From Pseudomonadota bacterium (GTDB lineage: Bacteria > Bdellovibrionota > UBA1018 > CAIMNF01): a DNA stretch of 64,000 nt. The stretch is taken from assembly GCA_027491115.1 (NCBI GenBank), contig JAIXWV010000005.1, forward strand, positions 1 to 64,000. The letters are read 5' to 3'. A program made the position numbers and the translations under genes. Below, piece after piece: positions 8,967 through 17,967 of this stretch. The first letter of the stretch is position 1; every line of letters begins with the position of its first letter. Below the pieces are notes generated by a model, which searched no databases, was not told the DNA's origin, and was given only the letters and a program-made list of their open reading frames with translations.

Positions 8967-9931
8967 GGGATCGTCCTTTCGAGTCCCTCCTGCATCCCGA
9001 TCGCCGGGTGGTAACCGAGGAGGGTCTTGGCTTTTTCAATCGACAAGGTTCGGGTGTAGGCAAGCGTGCAAACCCCGTAACGGGTCAGCAGGGGTTCCCG
9101 ATCGGGTGCGAGATTCCGGTGCACCCACTCCAGCAATCCTGCGATCTTCCACGCTCGTTCCACCGGGATGTACTTTCTCTTTACCGGATAACCCAGTCTT
9201 CCGAGCAGCGCTTCGAGTGTGCGCAACTGATTCACCGGCTCGCCGTTCGTGATGTTGAATATCTCTCCAAGAGCCTGGGGTCCGGCACCTAGAGCACAAA
9301 TAATCGCAGACACCACATTGTCCACGAACGTCAAGTCAATCCGAACTGACTCATCCATCACGGGAACAAAACCCTTCTGAGCGACACGGATGAGTCGAGG
9401 CAAGATAGCGGTGTCCCGGGGGCCGAAGATCCCTTGCGGACGCAGAATGAGCGTCCCGAGACCGAGCTGGAAATACTCTTCGACGATCCTCTCGGCCTTC
9501 AGCTTCGAGTCCGCATAATCATTGATCATGGTGGGAGGCAACGGATCACTCTCACGAATCGATTCTTTTGAGGCCTTTTCGACATAAACGCTCGGGGTGG
9601 AGATGTGAACCAGGCGCGCAACACGCTTGTCGAGGGCGACCGAACACAGGACCTGGGTAGCCAGCACATTCGAGTGGTAAAAATCCGCGGTCCTGCCCCA
9701 AGGACTGGAGAGGGCCCCACAATGGACGACCATCCCGTTTTCCGGAATGACCTTTTCCAAAAAAGTCCGGTCACCGAGATCTCCGGCATGCGTGGTGGCC
9801 CCCAGAGCCGAGAGGCGGGCCAACGCGACCGGGTTCCGTCCGAGAGCGATCACACCCCGCCCCTGCTCGAGCAGGAGTTCGGTCAATCGACCACCGAGAA
9901 ATCCACTGGCACCCGTCACGACCACCGTCAT
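8942..9931 (-). CDS. NAD(P)-dependent extended SDR, 3-beta-HSD/OleD-like
   Basis: 329 residues. The start at 9931 overlaps the ATP-grasp stop by ATGA and has GGAACGG upstream. The Rossmann motif TGASGFLGG is at the N-terminus, the catalytic YADSK is at about residue 155, and a Ser-containing HISTPSVYV strand precedes it, all typical of extended SDRs such as 3-beta-hydroxysteroid dehydrogenase and OleD. The expected reaction is reversible reduction of a keto group to an alcohol; next to a condensing enzyme, reduction of a beta-keto acyl product is the natural guess. Confidence 0.85.
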   Translation of the reverse strand: MTVVVTGASGFLGGRLTELLLEQGRGVIALGRNPVALARLSALGATTHAGDLGDRTFLEKVIPENGMVVHCGALSSPWGRTADFYHSNVLATQVLCSVALDKRVARLVHISTPSVYVEKASKESIRESDPLPPTMINDYADSKLKAERIVEEYFQLGLGTLILRPQGIFGPRDTAILPRLIRVAQKGFVPVMDESVRIDLTFVDNVVSAIICALGAGPQALGEIFNITNGEPVNQLRTLEALLGRLGYPVKRKYIPVERAWKIAGLLEWVHRNLAPDREPLLTRYGVCTLAYTRTLSIEKAKTLLGYHPAIGMQEGLERTIPWFARSPF

Positions 9932-11103
9932 GGGCCGTTCCATTCGATGTCGCGGGTGGAGGCTTCGAGTGGAGTCACCTCGTCACGGAGCCCCGCACGA
10001 ACCAGTTGGTAGAATGAAATGAACTGATCAAAAAACGGTACTGGATCCCGGGAATCGAAGACCACTTCCCGTGCACCAAAAAAAATGGAACCCCAGAGTG
10101 AAAGTCGATGCCAGGACCTGACCGATGGAAGCCCGTAAACCAACATGGCCAATCTCAACTGGGCCGAATCGCCCGCCCGGGGCGTGAGCGTTTTCGGGGA
10201 GCTCACTTCACCGGCAAGAAGCTCGGCGAACTCGGCGTTCCCTGCAAACAGATGCAGCCCGCTGGTCGCTCGAGGGTTACACTCCAACGCGCGGACAGTG
10301 CCGGACTCATCCTGGATGAAATCAAAAGCGATCTGACCGGTGAACCCGGTCGCTTCAACGAAACGCGCCACCCAGGCCTCAATCGCAGGATGTGAAACCG
10401 CTTCAAAACAAATTCCAGCACCCTTCCCGGCCTTGAACTCATGAGAATAGGTCAAATGGGCAAGGAGACGACCTTCCCTGGCAAGAGAATAAGTGCAGAA
10501 CTCCTTCCCGGGCAGGAACTCCTGCACACACCAGGCTGTGCCGTTTGCAAGTTCTTCCACATCGGTCAATGCCCGGTCCCGATCCAGAATCAGGGTTCGA
10601 GTCGCGAAACGGGAGAATTCGGGTTTGAGCACCACACGGTCCCCACCGATCGCGTCGATCGCAGACCTGAGCTCCTCGAGGGTGGTAGCCCGGAACGTGA
10701 ACGGCACGGTCAATCCTGCGGTGAGGGCAAGCGTGTTGAATTCGATTTTGCTGTGCAAGCGGCTCAGGGTCGCAGGATCATCCGACCAGAACAGCACACT
10801 GCGGGATGAATCTTTCTTCAGCTCACCTCTCAAGGGCGCGAGATGAAACACTTCCTCGCAGGTGGGAACGAGAACCTCCACGTTCTCTTGCTCGAGAACC
10901 CTCCTGACAGCTGAACGAAACGCCTCCGGCCCTGCATTGGGAGCCGGTACTTGGTAAAAAGCGGCGAATGCATTCGACCTCCTCGAGAGGGCATGGTCGA
11001 GACTCTCCGCTCCGATCACACGATGCCCTGCGCGACTCAATGCACGGGCAAGATCCAATGTCACCGGGGCCCGGGCTCCGGTCAAAAGAAAGGTCTTTCC
11101 CAT
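9928..11103 (-). CDS. ATP-grasp ligase, carbamoyl-phosphate-synthase-like
   Basis: 391 residues. An N-terminal pre-ATP-grasp Rossmann-like domain (LLTGARAPVTLDLARAL) precedes an ATP-grasp domain with VVLKPEFSRFATR, VQEFLPGKEF and the metal-binding ALECNPRATSGLH at about residue 274. Such enzymes activate a carboxylate as acyl phosphate and join it to an amine or thiol, often an amino acid. It starts 1 bp after the KAS III-like stop, so it belongs to the same operon. Its presence distinguishes the locus from OleABCD and suggests the product contains an amide or peptide bond; the substrates are unknown. Confidence 0.82.
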   Translation of the reverse strand: MGKTFLLTGARAPVTLDLARALSRAGHRVIGAESLDHALSRRSNAFAAFYQVPAPNAGPEAFRSAVRRVLEQENVEVLVPTCEEVFHLAPLRGELKKDSSRSVLFWSDDPATLSRLHSKIEFNTLALTAGLTVPFTFRATTLEELRSAIDAIGGDRVVLKPEFSRFATRTLILDRDRALTDVEELANGTAWCVQEFLPGKEFCTYSLAREGRLLAHLTYSHEFKAGKGAGICFEAVSHPAIEAWVARFVEATGFTGQIAFDFIQDESGTVRALECNPRATSGLHLFAGNAEFAELLAGEVSSPKTLTPRAGDSAQLRLAMLVYGLPSVRSWHRLSLWGSIFFGAREVVFDSRDPVPFFDQFISFYQLVRAGLRDEVTPLEASTRDIEWNGP

Positions 11104-11104
11104 C

Positions 11105-12106
11105 TCAGTACTCGAAGATCACCATTCCGAGGGACATGCCGGCGGAGGTTCCGAGGAGGAGTACCTTGTCCCCTCTCCGAATCCGTCCTTCCTCGACTGC
11201 ATGATGAAGCGCGAGGGGAATCGATGCGGCAATCATGTTTCCGTGCTTCGACAGGATGTCCATGTACTTCTCTTGGGCAATTCCGAGCTTCCTCCGGACC
11301 AACTCCATTCCGTTCCCACTGGCCTGATGGGGTACCACGAGGGCGATATCATCGAGACCGAGTCCTGCCTCATTCATGGCTTCATCAAAAAATCCGGGAA
11401 TGGTCTCAAGAACCAGACGGAACACCTTACGTCCGTCCATACAGAACAGGAATTTTTCAGAATCGGGTTGTTCTGTCTTCGGATGGACCCGGGTCCCTCC
11501 TCCTTCAATCCGGCAGTACCCGGCCCCTTCACTGAAGGTCTTCATGTGGGCATGGATCACTCCCGATCCCTCTCCGGGAGCAGGACGGGTGACGATGGCT
11601 GCGGCCGCTCCGTCACCGAACAAAGCATAAGCTTCATGCTGTGCCGGGTTGAGGCCGACCGATGCAATCTCGGTTGAAACGATTGCGATCGTGCCGAACC
11701 GGCCTGTCGCGATAAGTGATGAAGCAAGATCGAACGCAGTCACAAAACTGAGGCAAGTGGAATTGACATCGAAGCAGGGAATCGGGACGTCCGGACGATT
11801 CAAGGCTTTTTGAATCAGAGCCGCGGTTCCGGGAATGGCTTGTTCAGCAGAACCACTGGCACAAATGATGGCATCGAGATTCTCGTAGCGGACTCCTGAT
11901 TTTTCGAGAGCGGACATCAGGGCGAACGCGCCCATCTGGGAGGCGGTTTCGTCGGTGACATAACGGCGCTCGGAAATCCCGGTCATCTGCTCCGACTTAC
12001 CACGGGCAAGACCCAAGCGATCATCCACTTCAGCAGCGGTCACCACCCGCTTCGGGAGGTAGGATCCAGTGGACAGAATCTTCAAGGGACGTTTGTCGAT
12101 TTTCAT
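11105..12106 (-). CDS. KAS III-like condensing enzyme (FabH/OleA superfamily)
   Basis: 333 residues from ATG 12106 (a TTG at 12142 is part of the promoter). The thiolase-fold triad is complete: Cys in VNSTCLSF at about residue 117, His in VPHQASG and Asn in HGNMIAAS. The C-terminal GTSAGMSLG is typical of KAS III. It should form a C-C bond between acyl thioesters. The sequence looks more like secondary-metabolite or OleA-type enzymes than housekeeping FabH, but no fabH lies in the fab operon in this window, so a housekeeping role cannot be ruled out. Heads the minus-strand arm of the cluster. Confidence 0.85.
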   Translation of the reverse strand: MKIDKRPLKILSTGSYLPKRVVTAAEVDDRLGLARGKSEQMTGISERRYVTDETASQMGAFALMSALEKSGVRYENLDAIICASGSAEQAIPGTAALIQKALNRPDVPIPCFDVNSTCLSFVTAFDLASSLIATGRFGTIAIVSTEIASVGLNPAQHEAYALFGDGAAAAIVTRPAPGEGSGVIHAHMKTFSEGAGYCRIEGGGTRVHPKTEQPDSEKFLFCMDGRKVFRLVLETIPGFFDEAMNEAGLGLDDIALVVPHQASGNGMELVRRKLGIAQEKYMDILSKHGNMIAASIPLALHHAVEEGRIRRGDKVLLLGTSAGMSLGMVIFEY

Positions 12107-12113
12107 GAAGCGA

Positions 12114-12142
12114 ATCTTACCTGACCTTTTTTGTTTTTTCAA
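12114..12142 (-). promoter_or_regulatory. Leaderless-type promoter of the KAS III-like operon
   Basis: Minus strand TTGAAA (12137-12142), 17-bp spacer, TAAGAT (12114-12119), then 7 nt to ATG 12106. Transcription would start at or next to the A of the start codon. No Shine-Dalgarno sequence sits before the ATG. Confidence 0.6.
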
Positions 12143-12171
12143 TAGACTTTATGTAATAAACCGGATATTTT
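12143..12171 (+). promoter_or_regulatory. Promoter of the COQ4-like operon
   Basis: TAGACT (12143-12148), 17-bp spacer, TATTTT (12166-12171). This unit would have a leader of about 17 nt with GGAG at 12183-12186, so the divergent arm uses a conventional ribosome site. The box begins immediately after the opposing -35 hexamer, so the two polymerase footprints overlap. Confidence 0.5.
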
Positions 12172-12194
12172 CTCTCCCCCATGGAGCGTTCTGA

Positions 12195-12869
12195 ATGGCT
12201 CAACTGAAAAAGTGGTTCCGGTTTCTTTCTGCATGTTTCTTGTTGATCTCGGGCGGAGTGATCCTCATCTTCAACCGCCGCAACTACAAGCCGATTTACC
12301 GTGGTTTCCGGTACTTCATGGAGCATGAGAGTTATCAGATCACTCTCCGACGTCTCCGGGAGGACCCGGGGACGCGCGAGCTCCTGGAAACGCGTTTCCG
12401 GCAGGGGCTCCCCGTCGATTGGAAAAGACTGAAGGAACTACCCGAGGACACCCTCGGGTTCCAGTTCGCCCGCTTCATGAATCACCCGGAGGTCACCCCC
12501 TTGGAACGCCTCCCGGAAGCCAAGACCGAGATTTCACCTGAAATCGACTACCTCAGGCAACGAATCAGGTTGATTCACGACATTCACCATGTGGTGTGCG
12601 GATACCCTGCTGATGAGATCGGTGAAATGGGGATCTCGGCGTTCTATGTGGCGCAAATCAACAGCCCCTTGAACTCCATGCTGCTCGCGTTCGGACTGAT
12701 CAAGTGCACGCTCCAGATGCCCGCCCGCCTGCCTGAACTGATGCAAGAAATCACACGCGGTTGGCACATGGGCCTGAACGCCAAGAATCTGTTCGGGATC
12801 AAATGGGAAGAACTGTGGGAGACCCCTCTCGACGAAGTCAGAAGACAAGTGGGAGTGGAGGTCTTGTGA
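12195..12869 (+). CDS. COQ4-family protein
   Basis: 224 residues. The COQ4 zinc motif HDxxHx11E is exact: HDIHH at about residue 131, 11 residues, then Glu. A hydrophobic N-terminal segment (about residues 10-26) suggests membrane association. COQ4 acts in ubiquinone synthesis on a membrane-bound aromatic ring; here no other quinone genes are nearby and it is coupled to a desaturase (GTGA overlap), so it more likely handles a lipid or polyketide-like product of this cluster. GGAG 8 nt upstream supports the start. Confidence 0.85.
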   Translation: MAQLKKWFRFLSACFLLISGGVILIFNRRNYKPIYRGFRYFMEHESYQITLRRLREDPGTRELLETRFRQGLPVDWKRLKELPEDTLGFQFARFMNHPEVTPLERLPEAKTEISPEIDYLRQRIRLIHDIHHVVCGYPADEIGEMGISAFYVAQINSPLNSMLLAFGLIKCTLQMPARLPELMQEITRGWHMGLNAKNLFGIKWEELWETPLDEVRRQVGVEVL

Positions 12870-13891
12870 GTTCCGGATTTTCAAAAGAATTGAAACATGA
12901 AGTTCTCAGCCTTCTGAAGTCGGATCCCCATGGACGATATGCCGACCCACTCACCTGGCTCAAAGTTGCGATCCTGTGCGGTCTTACTGCCCTCTGCTAC
13001 GTCAGTCTCGTCTTCCTGCCATCCACTTTTCCAACCCGCTTGGTGCTGGTTCTGGCTCTTGCAGTCAGCACACTCTTCCTCGGTCTGAATGTCATGCACG
13101 AAGCCGCACATGGCAACCTTTCCAGGCACCCCATGGTGAACCGTGTGTTGGCATTCATTTTCGACCTCTTCGGGATCAGCTCCGATCTGTACGCCATCAA
13201 GCACGTTCACTTTCACCATCACTACACGAACCTTCACGAGTTTGATGGGGACATCAACGAGGCGCCACTGATCCGGATGTCCCTGGAGCAGGAGCGTTGG
13301 GGCATTCACCACTACCAGGCACTCTACACACCGTTCCTGTATTCACTCATTACCCTGACGTGGCCGATCTTCGATCTCATGCGACTCCTGCAACCTCGGG
13401 TCGGGCAGAAACCCTTTAACCCTCCTCATCCCGGGGTCATTGTCCGGATTCTCCTGTTCAAAGGAGTCCATTACCTACTCGCCCTGGGGCTCCCCGCATC
13501 CCGGTTCGGATTGCCGGAAACCCTTTTCCTCTTCACTCTTTTTCATGTGATTCTCGGAGTAATTCTGGCCCTGATCTTCCAGGTGGCCCATGTCCACGAG
13601 GCGGGACTACTTCAGCCCGGAACCACCAAGAAAGACTGGCACCTTCACCAAATGCTCACCAGTGCGGACTTCAGCACCGGGAACCCATGGACTAATTTCA
13701 CCTTTGGCGGTCTCAATTTCCAGACCATCCATCATCTGTTTCCGAATGTCTCCCACCGGCACTTCCCTGCGATCCAGAAGATCGTCATCCGCCTCTCGGA
13801 AAAGCACGGAATCCCCTACACACGATTTGAAAGTTTCGGTGAGGCGATCCGGGCGCACTTCAGTCTGCTTCAACGGTTGGGACGGTCCTGA
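12866..13891 (+). CDS. Membrane fatty-acid desaturase
   Basis: 341 residues from GTG 12866, chosen because GTGA overlaps the COQ4-like stop and GGAGG lies just upstream. The three histidine boxes of the membrane di-iron desaturase family are present: HEAAH (about residue 75), HVHFHHH (about 112) and QTIHHLFP (about 288). Hydrophobic segments at about 35-75 and 190-245 form the membrane hairpins. It should insert a double bond (or hydroxyl) into an acyl chain using O2. It could tailor the precursor or product of the adjacent condensing enzyme. Confidence 0.9.
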   Translation: MSSGFSKELKHEVLSLLKSDPHGRYADPLTWLKVAILCGLTALCYVSLVFLPSTFPTRLVLVLALAVSTLFLGLNVMHEAAHGNLSRHPMVNRVLAFIFDLFGISSDLYAIKHVHFHHHYTNLHEFDGDINEAPLIRMSLEQERWGIHHYQALYTPFLYSLITLTWPIFDLMRLLQPRVGQKPFNPPHPGVIVRILLFKGVHYLLALGLPASRFGLPETLFLFTLFHVILGVILALIFQVAHVHEAGLLQPGTTKKDWHLHQMLTSADFSTGNPWTNFTFGGLNFQTIHHLFPNVSHRHFPAIQKIVIRLSEKHGIPYTRFESFGEAIRAHFSLLQRLGRS

Positions 13892-13894
13892 ACC

Positions 13895-14968
13895 ATGATT
13901 GAGATCAAGGTTCACGAGAACGAGGCGGGTCCTCGTGAAAAATCACTCCTAAGCATTATTCAGGAAAGCCGCGTTCCCGGCATGGTGACTTATCATTACG
14001 AGCGCCCCGAAGGGTACGAGGCCTTCGCCCGGCTCCAGGGATCCGGATTCCAGGTGGTCGAAGCTGTGGAAGAAGGAGTCACCCTTGGATTCACCCAAGT
14101 GACCTTCGACCGAGTAAACTGGGAAGGAAATGAGATCAGCATCGCCTACAGTGGAGACACCCGGGTCGGAATGGCTTCTCGTGGCAAGCGGATCTCGGAT
14201 GCCCTGATCAGTCAAGCATGCTCGCTCACGGTTCCGGTCTTGGGGGCTGTGATGAACAGCAATTCGACCGTTCTCGGTTCGAAGCTCCAACACTGGAGCA
14301 AATCGGGAATCCACTTCCAGCCGATCGGCGAGCTCGAAGCCTGCTTTTACCCGCCCCTGAATAAACCCCGATCCCATCCGGATCTGACCTGCCGCCCGGC
14401 CCGGAACTCCGACTTACCGTCCATGTTCGCATTGTGGGGACTGTATTCAAAAAGTCACAATCTGACACGGGCCTACACCGATCTCGACTCCTTCGCAAAC
14501 GACTTCCCGCGCGGTACCTCTCTTGAAACGACACTGCTCGTTCATCAAAATGGCGAACTGATCGCCATGACCGGACTCTGGAACCAGGATGAGATCCGGA
14601 CTATTCGGGTGGACTCGAGGGCGGGAATCTTGAACTTCGCCCTGTCCTGGATCCCGGACACATGGATCCGGATTCCGGCGGCAGGAGAAGAACTGAAGAT
14701 CGCCTACTCCTACCGGCATGCTTGGATTCCAGAGCATCCGATGTCAGCACAGGCTCTCCATTACCTCATTCAAGAGGCCCGGTACCGCTCCGGGCAGTGG
14801 AACCGTCACTTTTTCTGTTTCGGAATCGACACCCACGACCCACTGGCCCTCCAAGCACGAAAAGGAGTCCTTTTCAGTAACAGGGCCCGTATCATTTGTG
14901 ATCCTCGTGGAAACCCAGACATTCTAAAAAGCGCCAAAAGCCTGCACCTTGAAGTGGGAATGGGCTGA
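13895..14968 (+). CDS. GNAT-like protein, possibly two tandem acyltransferase domains
   Basis: 357 residues beginning 3 bp after the desaturase stop. The sequence has the look of two GNAT-type halves (about residues 20-160 and 165-350), with CRPARNSDLPSMFALW opening the second half like a GNAT beta1-alpha1 unit and TTLLVHQNGELIAMTGLW like beta2-beta3. A Q/RxxGxG/A acetyl-CoA loop is not clear, so fold assignment is tentative. Last gene of the plus-strand arm; it could acylate an amine in the pathway or be a non-catalytic partner. Confidence 0.55.
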   Translation: MIEIKVHENEAGPREKSLLSIIQESRVPGMVTYHYERPEGYEAFARLQGSGFQVVEAVEEGVTLGFTQVTFDRVNWEGNEISIAYSGDTRVGMASRGKRISDALISQACSLTVPVLGAVMNSNSTVLGSKLQHWSKSGIHFQPIGELEACFYPPLNKPRSHPDLTCRPARNSDLPSMFALWGLYSKSHNLTRAYTDLDSFANDFPRGTSLETTLLVHQNGELIAMTGLWNQDEIRTIRVDSRAGILNFALSWIPDTWIRIPAAGEELKIAYSYRHAWIPEHPMSAQALHYLIQEARYRSGQWNRHFFCFGIDTHDPLALQARKGVLFSNRARIICDPRGNPDILKSAKSLHLEVGMG

Positions 14969-14991
14969 ACGGGTCGGATCTTGATCCCAAC

Positions 14992-15654
14992 TCAGACGGG
15001 AAAAGTCATTTCGGGGACATCGCCAGTGACCAAGAGAGGGGCTTCGGTGGCCCGTACAATCTCGTCTACTGTGACACCGGGAGCCCGCTCCACCAGCTTG
15101 AGTCCTTGTGGCGTCACATCGATCACCGCGAGCTCCGAGACGATCCGGTTCACACAACGTTTTCCGGTCAAGGGGAGCGAACATTTGCGAAGGATCTTGC
15201 TCTTGCCGTCTTTCGACACATGTTGCATCGCCACGACCACGCGCTTGGCTCCGGCCACGAGATCCATGGCTCCCCCCATGCCTTTTACCAATTTTCCGGG
15301 AATCATCCAATTGGCGAGATCACCCTGTTCGTCGACCTCCATTGCACCGAGTACGGTCAGATCGATCTTTCCGGCCCGGATCATGGCAAACGAATCGGCG
15401 CTCGAGAAAAAGGCCGCACCCGGAATCACGGTTACGGTTTCTTTCCCGGCATTGATCAAGTCGGCGTCGACCTCCTGTTCGGTGGGATAAGGGCCGAGAC
15501 CGAGAATCCCGTTCTCACTCTGGAGGACCACCTCGATTCCCCGGGGGATGTAGTTCGCCACAAGGGTCGGAATACCGATACCGAGATTGACGTAATACCC
15601 GTCACGAAGCTCCTGGGAAATCCGGATGGCGATCTGTTCACGTGTGAGACTCAT
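14992..15654 (-). CDS. scoB: 3-ketoacid CoA-transferase subunit B
   Basis: 220 residues. Family I CoA-transferase beta subunit: [10 protein letters not shown], the [10 protein letters not shown] segment carrying the catalytic Glu at about residue 46, [18 protein letters not shown] and [13 protein letters not shown]. With subunit A it moves CoA from succinyl-CoA to acetoacetate or another 3-ketoacid in the cytoplasm. ATG 15654 overlaps the subunit A stop by ATGA, coupling synthesis of the two chains. Converges on the GNAT-like gene with a 23-bp gap. Confidence 0.93.
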   Translation of the reverse strand: MSLTREQIAIRISQELRDGYYVNLGIGIPTLVANYIPRGIEVVLQSENGILGLGPYPTEQEVDADLINAGKETVTVIPGAAFFSSADSFAMIRAGKIDLTVLGAMEVDEQGDLANWMIPGKLVKGMGGAMDLVAGAKRVVVAMQHVSKDGKSKILRKCSLPLTGKRCVNRIVSELAVIDVTPQGLKLVERAPGVTVDEIVRATEAPLLVTGDVPEMTFPV

Positions 15655-16367
15655 GATTGTCCTCCGCTTCGGACCACTTTTCTCTCGATCCGTTTCTGAT
15701 AATCTTTTCCTTCGAAAATTCGATGGACATACACCCCGGGCAGATGGATTTCGTCGGGCTCGAGTGCTCCCACCGGAACCAGCTCCTCCACCTCGACGAT
15801 GGTGATCTTGCCCGCCATGGCACACAAGGGATTGAAGTTGCGGGAGGTCTTCCGGAAAACAAGATTCCCCATCGAGTCGCCTTTCCAGGCCTTCACAATC
15901 CCGAAATCGCCGACGATCCCCTTCTCCAACACAAACTTACGCCCGTTGAATTCACGTTCTTCTTTACCTTCAGCAATCAGAGTCCCGACCCCGGTCGGCG
16001 TATAAAAAGCGGGTATCCCCGAGCCTCCGGCACGGAGCCGTTCGGCGAGAGTCCCTTGTGGTGCGAACTCGAGTTCAAGTTCACCGGAAAGGACCAACTG
16101 TTCAAAGAGCTTGTTCTCACCGACGTAGCTCGAAACCATTTTTCGAACCTGTTTCTTTTCGAGCATCAGACCGATACCGAACCCATCGACTCCTGCATTG
16201 TTGGAAACGCAGGTGAGATCCTTCACGCCCTTTCTCACCAGAGCGGCGATGGAATTTTCAGGAATTCCACACAATCCGAACCCACCCATGGTGAGAATCG
16301 CACCGTCGAAAACATCCTTGACCGCTTCATCCGGACCGGACACCACTTTGTTCATACCCTTGGCCAT
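15651..16367 (-). CDS. scoA: 3-ketoacid CoA-transferase subunit A
   Basis: 238 residues from ATG 16367 with GGAG upstream. Family I CoA-transferase alpha-subunit features: [17 protein letters not shown] near residue 30, [10 protein letters not shown], and [26 protein letters not shown]. Pairs with ScoB. Lies 22 bp after the solute-binding-protein gene and downstream of the thiolase, together enough to convert acetoacetate into two acetyl-CoA. Confidence 0.93.
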   Translation of the reverse strand: MAKGMNKVVSGPDEAVKDVFDGAILTMGGFGLCGIPENSIAALVRKGVKDLTCVSNNAGVDGFGIGLMLEKKQVRKMVSSYVGENKLFEQLVLSGELELEFAPQGTLAERLRAGGSGIPAFYTPTGVGTLIAEGKEEREFNGRKFVLEKGIVGDFGIVKAWKGDSMGNLVFRKTSRNFNPLCAMAGKITIVEVEELVPVGALEPDEIHLPGVYVHRIFEGKDYQKRIERKVVRSGGQS

Positions 16368-16389
16368 GATCACTCCTTCGTCAGACAAA

Positions 16390-17967
16390 CTACTCTTTTT
16401 CGGACGGTACGTCATCCACGATCACTCCCGAAACGATTGGAAGAGCCACATGGTTGAACTCCAATTTGCGCACCCAGGAATGCTGGAGAATCGAGTACTC
16501 CTCGTCCAGGAGGGGCAACATTACGAATTCCTCTGTCAGGTAATGCCGCTGTGCCTGCTCATAGGCTCTGAGCGCCTCGTTGGGAAGCTTAGCCTGCATA
16601 CCTTCCTCGACCCACTGCTGGAAAAAAGGACTCTCGAACTTGAGCCGACTGTTCGATGCCGACTTTCCGTAGGGCCTCAGAAAATCCTCCGGCGTCGGAA
16701 CTTTAGCACTCCACCCCACCAGAATGACGTCATAGTCGAAAATATTGGCATACAGATTGAACTCCCGTTCATGGAGAGCTGCGAGGTCGACGTTGATTCC
16801 AAGTCCTTTCTGGATCTGCTCTTGGATTTCCTTACCGACCGAAACATTGGCCGGATCGATCCGGGTCAGGATGCGGAGCTTGAACGTTGGACCGAACACG
16901 AGCCCGGATTCTTTGAGCGACTTCCTGGCCTGGACGAGATTGAACTCAGGAGTGAGGGACTTCCTGGATCCCGGAAGCGGATGGGGAATGAGACCGTTCG
17001 AAATACGACCCGGAAAACTCGCGGCGGTGCGAACTTTGGACCGGTCGATAGCCCTGAAGACGGCTTTCCGGAAGTGGCGATTGTTCATTGGAAACTTGAG
17101 GGCGTTTGAAACCAAAACATGATTCCGGTAAATCCGGGGATGCTTGAGGTCGGGCTTTCCCCGGTAAGGCTTCACCTGGTCGGCCTTGGGGTTGGGTAGA
17201 AACGCGTAGTATCCGCTCCGGTACTTTTCGAGAATGGTGGTGGCATCCTGTTCGAAATGGACCTCCACCGAATCAACATTGGACAGACCCTTTGGATAAT
17301 GGGGGTTCCGCTTCAGATTCAGCTTTTTACCGGGCTCAAGACTGTCGGTCAAAAAAGGTCCGTTTGACGGCAGGATCCCGGCGCGCCAAAGATTCCCACC
17401 GTACTTTTCAATCATGTCCTTCCTGACCGGATAAAAAGGCCAGAATGTGGTGAGCGACTCCCAACCGGCCATTGGCCGCCGGAACTCCACCTCGAGCAAA
17501 TGGTCCCCTCGGGCACGGATCCCCACTTTCGAGGCATCCTGGATCTTCTTCTTGCGGAAATCCTCGGCATGGAGAATGTCGAAAAAATAATAATTGTAGA
17601 GAGAAGTCCCGAAGGGGGAGATCACACGAAGCCAAGATTCGACGAAATCCTGCGCATAAACAGGTCTTCCATCGGACCACTTGGCGTCCTTGCGAATGTG
17701 AAACACATATTTCTTCAGATCTTTTGATTTGACCACCGATTCGGCCATGGCCGGCACAAGCTTTCCGGACGGATACTCATACCGGAATAAACCCTCGGCG
17801 ATCAGATGAATGATCGGTGCCTCGGTAGTGGTGACCGTCGCGGTCCAATCCAGAGTGGCCGGTGCGTCGGGAATCGGAAAACGCAAAACCGCGGCGTTAG
17901 CTCCGGCTGGAATCAACAGGAGCAGGCAAAAGAACCGGAATGCATCATCAGCACAATTCCAGCGCAA
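16390..17967 (-). CDS. Periplasmic solute-binding protein, peptide/oligopeptide type (family 5)
   Basis: About 525 residues from a TTG at 17967 that has GGGGAGG 9 nt upstream; GTG and TTG codons further 5' (to 18006) are alternatives. A signal peptide ends near PAGANAA with no lipobox Cys. The mature part follows the OppA/DppA pattern: [34 protein letters not shown]-like entry, [39 protein letters not shown]. Such proteins bind peptides or other solutes for an ABC importer, but no permease or ATPase gene is next to it. It overlaps the thiolase 3' end, so it is embedded in a ketone-body operon. Confidence 0.82.
   Translation of the reverse strand: MRWNCADDAFRFFCLLLLIPAGANAAVLRFPIPDAPATLDWTATVTTTEAPIIHLIAEGLFRYEYPSGKLVPAMAESVVKSKDLKKYVFHIRKDAKWSDGRPVYAQDFVESWLRVISPFGTSLYNYYFFDILHAEDFRKKKIQDASKVGIRARGDHLLEVEFRRPMAGWESLTTFWPFYPVRKDMIEKYGGNLWRAGILPSNGPFLTDSLEPGKKLNLKRNPHYPKGLSNVDSVEVHFEQDATTILEKYRSGYYAFLPNPKADQVKPYRGKPDLKHPRIYRNHVLVSNALKFPMNNRHFRKAVFRAIDRSKVRTAASFPGRISNGLIPHPLPGSRKSLTPEFNLVQARKSLKESGLVFGPTFKLRILTRIDPANVSVGKEIQEQIQKGLGINVDLAALHEREFNLYANIFDYDVILVGWSAKVPTPEDFLRPYGKSASNSRLKFESPFFQQWVEEGMQAKLPNEALRAYEQAQRHYLTEEFVMLPLLDEEYSILQHSWVRKLEFNHVALPIVSGVIVDDVPSEKE

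Noticed and set aside
6851-12106. Naming the minus arm oleABCD
   Set aside because: The hydrolase is MBL-fold, not the alpha/beta-hydrolase OleB; the adenylating enzyme is the PaaK/F390 type; an extra ATP-grasp gene is present.
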